Source: Pelagibius sp036570545 (GTDB taxonomy: Bacteria; Pseudomonadota; Alphaproteobacteria; Kiloniellales; Kiloniellaceae). Taken from it: DNA of 19,304 nt. Under the pieces are notes generated by a model that did no database searches, was not told where the DNA came from, and saw only the letters and a list, made by a program, of their open reading frames with translations. Numbering within the stretch: position 1 is the first letter of the stretch; the number at the start of each line of letters is the position of its first letter. Below, piece after piece: positions 14,840 through 19,304 of this stretch. The position numbers were made by a program, and so were the translations under genes. The stretch is from contig DATCXZ010000001.1 of NCBI GenBank assembly GCA_036570545.1, positions 1-19,304 on the forward strand, in the 5' to 3' direction.

Positions 14840-14860
14840 GGAGGCCGACAATACTGTCGG
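14840..14860 (+). promoter_or_regulatory. Ribosome-binding site followed by a hairpin before the start codon
   Basis: GGAGG (14840-14844) lies 17 nt from the ATG at 14862, too far for normal use. Exactly between them is a perfect 6-bp hairpin, CCGACA-ATAC-TGTCGG (14845-14860). Folding would remove 16 nt and bring GGAGG almost against the start codon. It may tune initiation, or the site may be fortuitous. Confidence 0.4.
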
Positions 14861-14861
14861 A

Positions 14862-15113
14862 ATGCAGATCGCTGGCCAGTCCTCCCTCTCTCTTGCAGTC
14901 CTGAAGGCTCTCGGCGCCCAGACCGCGCCGGCAGCCACCCCGACGGCAGCCACCCCAGCAGCGGGGGCCCGAACGGCGACTGCCCCAACGGCGACTGCCC
15001 CAACGGCGGCGAACCAGACGGCGGCCTCGGCGGGCCGTTCGCTCGCGGCCGCGCCGGAAGGTACCCCGGACCGTTCCCTGCCGCGCGGCAGCTTCGTCGA
15101 CCTCAGGGTCTGA
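14862..15113 (+). CDS. Small Ala/Thr/Pro-rich protein with 5-residue repeats
   Basis: An 83-residue protein that I do not recognise. It has an N-terminal hydrophobic/helical part (MQIAGQSSLSLAVLKALGAQ), a low-complexity middle of Ala, Thr and Pro (about residues 21-50), and a polar C-terminus ending PRGSFVDLRV. The middle is encoded by 15-nt tandem units (see the repeat at 14929-15009), giving APTAT-type pentapeptides. It has no clear signal peptide or membrane helix. Short alphaproteobacterial proteins ending in RGS-(hydrophobic)-(D/N)-type tails seem familiar, but I cannot name a family. The ATG is fixed by an in-frame TAA 27 nt upstream. The downstream Nudix gene starts 46 bp after the stop. 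Support is moderate: codon use fits the genome and both ends look designed, but low complexity can mimic coding. Confidence 0.5.
   Translation: MQIAGQSSLSLAVLKALGAQTAPAATPTAATPAAGARTATAPTATAPTAANQTAASAGRSLAAAPEGTPDRSLPRGSFVDLRV
14929..15009 (+). repeat. 15-nt tandem repeat inside the small protein gene
   Basis: CGGCAGCCACCCC occurs at 14929-14941 and again at 14944-14956. ACGGCGACTGCCCCA occurs perfectly at 14973-14987 and 14988-15002, followed by a partial third copy. All share a 15-nt period, so copy-number change would keep the reading frame and alter the protein by five residues at a time. Confidence 0.85.
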
Positions 15114-15158
15114 TCCCGCTTTCTTGTCGGCGACCGGCGCCTGCGCCACAGTGGCCCC

Positions 15159-15728
15159 ATGACCGCCGTTGACGACCCCGAGGGTCGATTGCCGGACCCC
15201 GACCATTTCGAGCGCCGCGTCCCGCAAGGCGACGACCGCAGCCGCCTCGTGTGCCGCGACTGCGGCTTTGTCGCCTACGAGAATCCCAAGATCGTCGTCG
15301 GCTCCGTCGCCGCCTGGCAGGGGCGCATCCTGCTCTGTCGGCGCGCCATCGAGCCGCGCCGCGGCTTCTGGACCCTGCCGGCCGGCTTCCTGGAGCTGCA
15401 GGAAACCGCTGCGGCCGGCGCCCGGCGTGAGGCCTGGGAAGAGGCGCGCGCAGAACTGGAGATCGACCAGTTGCTGGCGATCTACTCGATCCCCCGCATC
15501 TCGCAGATCCAGCTCATCTTCCGCGCCCGCCTGACGCAGCCGGACGTGGCCGTTGGGCCGGAGACTCTCGAGCTCGATCTGTTCGAGTGGGACGCGATTC
15601 CGTGGGACCGGCTGGCCTTTCCTTCGGTACACTGGGCGCTTCGGGACTACCGGGAGGTTCTCGGCGAGACGGTCTTCGCTCCCCGTGGCAACCCACCCGG
15701 CGAGGACGGCGGCATCAGTCATCCCTAG
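15159..15728 (+). CDS. Nudix hydrolase (ADP-ribose pyrophosphatase-like)
   Basis: A 189-residue cytoplasmic Nudix pyrophosphohydrolase. The Nudix box runs from Gly76 (GFLELQE) to REAWEEARA: Gly76, Glu82, Arg90, Glu91, Glu94 and Glu95 are in place, so magnesium binding should be intact. The late Gly of the signature is replaced by Arg97. Before it lies LVCRDCGFVAYENPK (Cys32, Cys35), the retained half of the zinc ribbon seen in NudC-like and related proteins; the other cysteine pair is missing. This layout is common for ADP-ribose or nucleotide-sugar Nudix enzymes, but the substrate cannot be told. ATG at 15159 is the natural start, immediately preceding DDPEGRLPDPDHFERR. Stop at 15726-15728 lies in a run of three CCTAG motifs. 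The Rap1a-type gene follows after 58 bp. Confidence 0.9.
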   Translation: MTAVDDPEGRLPDPDHFERRVPQGDDRSRLVCRDCGFVAYENPKIVVGSVAAWQGRILLCRRAIEPRRGFWTLPAGFLELQETAAAGARREAWEEARAELEIDQLLAIYSIPRISQIQLIFRARLTQPDVAVGPETLELDLFEWDAIPWDRLAFPSVHWALRDYREVLGETVFAPRGNPPGEDGGISHP

Positions 15729-15786
15729 CCGGGCCTAGCCGCGGACCTAGTCGCCCCGGACCCGGCGCGAAGGAGGGAGGCAGACG

Positions 15787-16272
15787 ATGAGCCTTTCGCC
15801 GAAGATGCGATGCCCGCGGCCAACGTCACCAGCCGGCCTTCTCCACCGCGGACTTGGTTCTCTTGCGCTGGCCGGTCTCTTGATCGCCGTGACAGCAGCC
15901 GAGGGAAGGGCCGCAGACCCGCTCTTTGCTCACGAGCTGCCGCGCTACCGCAGCGGCGAGCAACTCCTGGCGGATTGTCGTTCGGCGGAGCCGGCGGAGC
16001 GGGGGCGCTGTGCCGGCTACGTGATGGCGGTGGCCGACATGCTGGGCGGCGCTTCGGCGCGCATCGATGGACTGACCGCCTGCCTCATTGGAAACGAGAC
16101 CCTCGACGAGCTGCTCGCTGTGGTGGAGCGCCACCTCGAAGCCAACCCCGCGCGCGCCCAGCTTAAGGGCGATGGCGTGGTGGCCTACGCGCTCTCCATC
16201 TATCGACCCTGCCGGGAATCCAAATCGAGCTTCGAAGAGCGGCAGCTCGAGGGCGGTTCGCCGGCCCGCTGA
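15787..16272 (+). CDS. Secreted Rap1a/Tai-family protein
   Basis: A 161-residue protein with a long signal peptide (positively charged region to about residue 22, hydrophobic GSLALAGLLIAVTAA, probable cleavage after GRA near residue 42), so it should be periplasmic. The mature part has the Rap1a/Tai layout: SGEQLLADC, RCAGYVMAVADML, ACLIGNETLDELLAVVERHLEANP and VAYALSIYRPC. Cys64, Cys75, Cys99 and Cys142 are the four conserved cysteines, probably in two disulfides. Family members include immunity proteins against type VI amidase effectors, but many are orphans of unknown role. No effector or secretion gene is nearby, so immunity is not claimed. A strong GGAGGGAGG precedes ATG at 15787. A second ATG six codons later would shorten the charged leader. 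Confidence 0.85.
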   Translation: MSLSPKMRCPRPTSPAGLLHRGLGSLALAGLLIAVTAAEGRAADPLFAHELPRYRSGEQLLADCRSAEPAERGRCAGYVMAVADMLGGASARIDGLTACLIGNETLDELLAVVERHLEANPARAQLKGDGVVAYALSIYRPCRESKSSFEERQLEGGSPAR

Positions 16273-16306
16273 CTCTCGGAGCGGCAGGGCGCGTGGCGGG
16301 CGAGCT
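16273..16306. other. Short spacer, nothing recognised
   Basis: The 34 bp between the Rap1a-type gene and the kinase relic contain no gene or clear terminator. Confidence 0.4.
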
Positions 16307-16475
16307 TCAAGAAGCCTGGAGGGGAACCACCGCGCCGGCAAGGCGGCGCCCCGCCGGTAGCTCGACGGTGACACTGGTGCCGACGTCGAGCTGGCTGACG
16401 ATGACGAGGCGGCCGCCATGCAGCTCGATCAGCGCCTTGGCGAGCGCCAGGTCGAGGCCGGCGCTTGGTGAGGGT
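16307..16475 (-). pseudogene. C-terminal relic of a histidine kinase (HATPase tail)
   Basis: Read on the minus strand, the last 50-odd codons before a TGA at 16307-16309 encode SAGLDLALAKALIELHGG, then SQLDVGTSVTVELP. This is the G2-box-to-C-terminus part of a HATPase domain (compare GTGLGLPLSDGFVKLHGG in the kinase at 11761-13323). The normal GTGLGL has become SAGLDL, a Gly-to-Asp change among them. Upstream of about 16475 no kinase sequence remains and the frame runs into antisense of amt. There is no start codon of its own. It is therefore a decayed or deleted kinase, left downstream of the amt terminator. Whether it descends from a kinase once paired with amt cannot be told. Confidence 0.8.
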
Positions 16476-16502
16476 GGGCGCGGCGTAGTGGGATGATGAA
16501 AG

Positions 16503-16531
16503 GCCCGACCGGCGTAGACTGCCGGCCGGGC
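16503..16531 (-). terminator. Probable transcription terminator of amt
   Basis: GCCCGACCGGC (16503-16513) and GCCGGCCGGGC (16521-16531) form an 11-bp stem with a 7-nt loop. The single mismatch becomes a G-U pair only in minus-strand RNA, which suits amt. The stem is followed on that strand by CTTTCATC, a short T-tract, so termination may be partial. Confidence 0.6.
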
Positions 16532-16554
16532 CCCCGAAGCTGCGGCCGTCCCGG

Positions 16555-17862
16555 CTACTGGATGACCTCGCCATGGAGGTTGATGTCGAGACCTTCGATC
16601 TCGGCCTCTCTGGTCACCCTGAGACCGAGCGTCATGTCGAGCACCTTGAGGATGACGAAGGTGACCGCTGCGGACCAGACGATGGTCGCGATGGTGCCTT
16701 CGAACTGTATCCAGACCTGGCCGGCGTTGCCGTCGAAGAGGCCGGAGCGGCCTTCTCCGCCGATGGCCGAAACGGCGAACACGCCGGTGAGGATGGCGCC
16801 GACAAAGCCTCCGACCGCATGGACGCCGAAGGCGTCGAGCGCATCGTCGTAGTGCATCTTCTCCTTTAGCCACATGACCGACCAGGCGCAGATGACGCCT
16901 GCGATCAGGCCGATGATCAGGGCGCCGCGCGGGTCGACCCAGCCGGAAGCGGGGGTGATCGCGACCAGCCCGGCCACGGCGCCGGAGATGATGCCGAGCA
17001 CGCTCGGCTTGCCGCGGTAGACCCACTCCACGATCATCCACGACAGACCGGCGCCGGCGGTCGCGATCTGCGTCACGGCCATGGCCATGCCGGCGCGGCT
17101 GTCGGCGGCGAGCTCGGAGCCGGCGTTGAAGCCGAACCATCCGACCCACAGAAGCGACGCGCCGATCACCGACAGGACGAGGTTGTGCGGCGCCATGTTG
17201 TCGGTGCGGTAGCCGACGCGCTTGCCCAGCGCCAGCGCGGTCACCAGGCCGGCAACGCCTGCGTTGATGTGAACCACCGTGCCGCCGGCGAAGTCGAGCA
17301 CGCCACGCGCGCCGAGGAAGCCGCCGCCCCACACCCAGTGAGCAACCGGGCTGTAGACGAGGACCAGCCACAGCGCCATGAACCACATCAGCGCAGAGAA
17401 CTTCATGCGGTCGGCAAAGCTGCCGCAGATCAGCGCGGGGGTGATGATGGCAAAGGTCATCTGGAACGTCATGAAGACCGATTCGGGAATCGTGCCGATC
17501 ACCGAGTCGAGGCTCATGCCCGCCAGGAAGAACCGCGAAAAGCCGCCGATATAGGCATTGACCGCGCCGCCGTCGGTGAAGGCGAGGGAGTAGCCGACGA
17601 TCATCCACAGCACCGACACCAGGCAGGTGATCGCGAAGCTCTGCATGATCGTCGCCAGCACGTTCTTCTTGCGGACCATGCCGCCGTAAAAGAGCGCCAG
17701 CCCCGGGATGGTCATCAGCAGGACGAGCGCGGTGGCCGTCATCATCCAGGCGGTGTCGCCGGAATCGATCGATGGCGCTTCCTGCGCCAGGGCCGGGGCG
17801 GCCGAGGCGGCCAGCACGGCTGCCGCGCCGGACAGGGACGCTAGGATGTTCCGATACTTCAT
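16555..17862 (-). CDS. amtB: Ammonium transporter Amt/AmtB
   Basis: A 435-residue inner-membrane ammonium channel. A cleavable signal peptide (residues 1-26, ending PALA before QEAP) precedes eleven expected helices. Family signatures are DTAWMMTATALVLLM, FYGGMVRKKN, FQMTFAIITPALICGSFADR, FAGGTVVHINAG with pore His198, GWFGFNAGS, and DDALDAFGVHAVGGFVGAILTG with pore His348; the external Trp near 176 is present. The C-terminal tail ends EGLDINLHGEVIQ, the segment that meets the GlnK regulator in AmtB. It conducts ammonium or ammonia for nitrogen assimilation when nitrogen is scarce. ATG at 17862 has GGAGG 8 nt upstream; longer reading upstream is rejected because it lacks the leader. glnK is not adjacent although it usually precedes amtB. 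A sigma-54-like promoter is at 17951-17966 and a terminator at 16503-16531. Confidence 0.97.
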   Translation of the reverse strand: MKYRNILASLSGAAAVLAASAAPALAQEAPSIDSGDTAWMMTATALVLLMTIPGLALFYGGMVRKKNVLATIMQSFAITCLVSVLWMIVGYSLAFTDGGAVNAYIGGFSRFFLAGMSLDSVIGTIPESVFMTFQMTFAIITPALICGSFADRMKFSALMWFMALWLVLVYSPVAHWVWGGGFLGARGVLDFAGGTVVHINAGVAGLVTALALGKRVGYRTDNMAPHNLVLSVIGASLLWVGWFGFNAGSELAADSRAGMAMAVTQIATAGAGLSWMIVEWVYRGKPSVLGIISGAVAGLVAITPASGWVDPRGALIIGLIAGVICAWSVMWLKEKMHYDDALDAFGVHAVGGFVGAILTGVFAVSAIGGEGRSGLFDGNAGQVWIQFEGTIATIVWSAAVTFVILKVLDMTLGLRVTREAEIEGLDINLHGEVIQ

Positions 17863-17950
17863 TGAAATTCCTCCAGGCGGATCAAGCGATCCGAGGCACG
17901 GCCGCAAGTCCTCGCGCGCCGCCGCTTCCGGTTCGACTGCTGCGCTAGAT

Positions 17951-17966
17951 ATCAAGTGCCGTGCCA
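17951..17966 (-). promoter_or_regulatory. Sigma-54-like (-24/-12) promoter of amtB
   Basis: On the minus strand TGGCAC-N5-TTGAT, with a preceding TT, matches the RpoN consensus TGGCAC-N5-TTGCW in the -24 block and spacing. In the -12 block the C of TTGC is replaced by A. The start would fall near 17940, about 78 nt before the ATG. Such promoters need an NtrC-type activator; no clear NtrC site was found upstream. Confidence 0.6.
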
Positions 17967-18070
17967 AACTGGCGGGAGGTCCTAGATCGTTGATTCCACA
18001 GACTGTCCGCAGCCGGCATCGCCCGCGGCGCAGGTAATCGTGCTCAAACAAACGGCAAGATGGGGTGTAT

Positions 18071-18085
18071 GCCTACTATTTAGGC
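18071..18085 (-). repeat. Small inverted repeat just after ftsY
   Basis: GCCTA-CTATT-TAGGC is a perfect 5-bp inverted repeat with a 5-nt centre, 3 nt beyond the ftsY stop and about 105 bp upstream of the amtB promoter. It has no T-run and could be a weak terminator hairpin, a protein-binding site for amt control, or chance. Confidence 0.35.
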
Positions 18086-18088
18086 GAA

Positions 18089-19042
18089 CTACGGGTTGGC
18101 CTGCTCCAGGCCGACCAAAGCGCGGGCGAAGTCGCGGGCGGCGAAGGGGCGGAAATCGTCGGCCCCCTCGCCGACACCGATGACGTGAACCGGCAGCTTG
18201 TACTTCTCGGCCAGCGCCACCAGCACGCCGCCGCGCGCCGAGCCGTCGAGCTTGGTGACGATGAGGCCGGTGATGTCCACCAGCTCCTTGAAGGTACCGA
18301 TCTGGCTGAGCGCGTTCTGGCCGGTGGTGGCATCGAGCACCAGCACGACGTGGTGCGGTGCCGTCGGCTCCACCTTCTTGATGACGCGCGCGATCTTCTG
18401 CAGCTCGGCCATCAGCTCGGCCTTGTTGTGCAGCCGCCCGGCAGTGTCGATGAGCAGCACGTCGTCGCCGGCCGCCTTGGCCTGCTCCACGGCGGAGTAG
18501 GCAAGCCCCGCCGCGTCGGCGCCCTGGTTGCCGGCGACCACCGGGCAGCCGGCGCGCTCGCCCCAGATCTTCAACTGCTCGATGGCGGCGGCGCGGAAGG
18601 TGTCGCCGGCGGCCAGGCGCACCTTCAGGCCCTCGCGGCGCCAGTGGGTCGCCAGCTTGCCGATGGTGGTGGTCTTGCCGGAGCCGTTCACGCCCACCAC
18701 CAGCACCACCGCTGGCTTCTGCGCCGCGTCGAGCGCTAGCGGCTGCGCCACCGGTTCCAGCACCTTCGCGATGTCTTCGGCCAGCGCCTCGCGCACTTCG
18801 CGCGGGTCGACCTCCTTGTGGAAGCGCGTCTTTGCCAGGTTGGCGGTGAGCCGCGCCGCGGTGGTGACGCCGAGGTCGGCGGTGATCAGCAGCTCCTCCA
18901 GCTCCTCCAGCGCCTGGTCGTCCAGCTTGCGCTTGGTGAAGATGCCGGTGATGCCCTCGCCGAGCTTGGAGGACGAGCGGGTGAGCCCGGCCTTCAGGCG
19001 CTGGAACCAGCCGCCCTTTTTCTGTTCGGGGGCGTCGGTCAC
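18089..19042 (-). CDS. ftsY: Signal recognition particle receptor FtsY
   Basis: A 317-residue SRP-family GTPase. It receives ribosome-nascent chain complexes from Ffh at the membrane, delivering inner-membrane proteins to SecYEG. After a short amphipathic start (GGWFQRLKAGLTRSSSKLGEGI), the N domain is followed by the G domain: GVNGSGKT (117-124), the I-box region AAGDTFRAAAIEQL, DTAGR (199-203), TKLDGSARGG (263-272) and GVGEGADDF (289-297). The long acidic A domain of E. coli FtsY is absent, as is common in alphaproteobacteria. Translation starts with GTG at 19042, overlapping the stop of the upstream gene as GTGA, so the two are coupled. All GTPase motifs are intact. No terminator is evident apart from the small inverted repeat following the stop. 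Confidence 0.97.
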   Translation of the reverse strand: MTDAPEQKKGGWFQRLKAGLTRSSSKLGEGITGIFTKRKLDDQALEELEELLITADLGVTTAARLTANLAKTRFHKEVDPREVREALAEDIAKVLEPVAQPLALDAAQKPAVVLVVGVNGSGKTTTIGKLATHWRREGLKVRLAAGDTFRAAAIEQLKIWGERAGCPVVAGNQGADAAGLAYSAVEQAKAAGDDVLLIDTAGRLHNKAELMAELQKIARVIKKVEPTAPHHVVLVLDATTGQNALSQIGTFKELVDITGLIVTKLDGSARGGVLVALAEKYKLPVHVIGVGEGADDFRPFAARDFARALVGLEQANP

Positions 19043-19304
19043 GCGGCCGGGGACAGTTCTTGTTCGATAGGCCCGGAGACGATATCCCCGGTGAGGGCCT
19101 CGCCCTCGCGCCCGGTGATGCGCGCCGCCACGACCGCGCCGACCGCGCCGGCCCCTATGGTCTGGGGCAGCAGCACCGGCGCGAAGACCTCGCTGCGGCC
19201 CAGCAGGCGGCCATCGCCTTCCTGCTTTTCGATCAGCACCGATGCGGGCCTGCCTGGCTGTGCGTCGAGAAAGCGCGACAGGGCGCGCTCGCCCGCGGCG
19301 CGCA
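19039..19304 (-). CDS. mtaB: C-terminus of MtaB-type tRNA methylthiotransferase (5' end outside window)
   Basis: Only the last 87 codons are in the window. They contain RALSRFLDAQPGRPASVLIE, then EGDGRLLGRSEVFAPVLLP and ARITGREGEALTGDI. This is the shape of a C-terminal TRAM domain, the RNA-binding module of radical-SAM methylthiotransferases. The radical-SAM cysteine motif lies outside, so the call rests on this tail plus position: the gene overlaps ftsY by GTGA, and mtaB directly before ftsY is a recurring alphaproteobacterial order. MtaB converts t6A37 to ms2t6A37 in tRNAs. MiaB or RimO are alternatives from the tail alone, but context favours MtaB. Confidence 0.75.
   Translation of the reverse strand, partial: RAAGERALSRFLDAQPGRPASVLIEKQEGDGRLLGRSEVFAPVLLPQTIGAGAVGAVVAARITGREGEALTGDIVSGPIEQELSPAA

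Larger units (their letters stand above)
14478..14861. other. Non-coding spacer with AT-rich island
   Basis: This 384-bp stretch separates the DUF2336 gene (minus) from the small repeat protein (plus). Its centre (about 14575-14625) is strikingly AT-rich against GC-rich neighbours and carries the promoter described at 14583-14611. A second AT-rich patch, around CTATAAATATTGATG (about 14758-14772), may hold a promoter for the plus-strand gene, but no matching -35 was found. Short open frames here (for example 14490-14714 minus and 14607-14837 plus) have no recognisable motif and unusual residue use, and I do not call them. Confidence 0.5.

Noticed and set aside
14929..15009. CRISPR-like spacing of short repeats
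   Set aside because: The units are adjacent 15-mers without unique spacers, inside a coding frame.
15726..15755. Three closely spaced CCTAG motifs after the Nudix stop
   Set aside because: Too short and irregular to call a repeat or terminator; no stem of useful length forms.
16307..17608. A 433-codon minus-strand frame joining the kinase relic to sequence antisense-shifted within amt
   Set aside because: Only the last 50-odd codons resemble anything; the rest is an out-of-frame reading of amt. It was kept as a relic, not a fusion gene.

Overview
The window is gene-dense, GC-rich DNA that reads as an alphaproteobacterial chromosome, probably Rhodospirillales-like. The reasons are the mtaB-ftsY pair with a short FtsY lacking a long acidic N-terminus, a DUF2336 protein, the PAS-rich soluble histidine kinases, several GTG starts, and palindromic intergenic elements with CTAGAGCAG-type ends. 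No rRNA, tRNA, transposase, integrase, phage gene or CRISPR array was seen. The species cannot be named from the sequence.

Layout. (1) 1-1583, minus strand: a TTC38-type tetratricopeptide protein running off the left edge, and a small unrecognised protein. (2) 1613-5076, plus strand: an extended-SDR NAD-dependent epimerase, a BaiN/HI0933-type flavoprotein overlapping it by 4 bp, and phosphoglycerate kinase. (3) 5073-5209: two different palindromic elements back to back. Their outer TAG/CTA ends supply the stop codons of pgk (plus) and of the convergent LysE-family exporter (minus). (4) 5207-7051, minus strand: LysE-family exporter, AzlD and AzlC, i.e. amino-acid export functions. (5) 7052-7462: a non-coding spacer with three small hairpins.

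(6) 7463-14477 is the most distinctive part, a signalling block. On the plus strand are a tandem-PAS kinase with a phytochrome-type transmitter, an Rcp1-like receiver, a REC-PAS-HisKA-HATPase-REC hybrid kinase and another lone receiver, all tightly spaced. Converging on them with a 7-bp stop-to-stop overlap is a minus-strand pair, a DUF2336 protein and a PAS-PAS kinase joined by a GTGA overlap. The block has three kinases and four receiver domains but no DNA-binding, GGDEF/EAL, methyltransferase or HPt domain. Its output is therefore either protein-protein contact or encoded elsewhere, and DUF2336 is the only non-kinase, non-receiver candidate.

(7) 14478-16272: an AT-rich promoter island, a small Ala/Thr/Pro-rich protein built on a 15-nt tandem repeat, a Nudix hydrolase and a secreted Rap1a/Tai-family protein. 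(8) 16307-17966, minus strand: a C-terminal histidine-kinase relic, then an ammonium transporter with a signal peptide, a good ribosome-binding site and a sigma-54-like -24/-12 promoter, but no glnK beside it. (9) 18089-19304, minus strand: ftsY overlapped by the 3' end of a probable mtaB.

What may be new here is mainly the DUF2336/kinase/receiver arrangement, the stop-donating paired palindromes, the tandem-repeat small protein with its hairpin-spaced ribosome-binding site, and the kinase relic behind amt. All functions are assigned from sequence motifs by eye; no database search was run.
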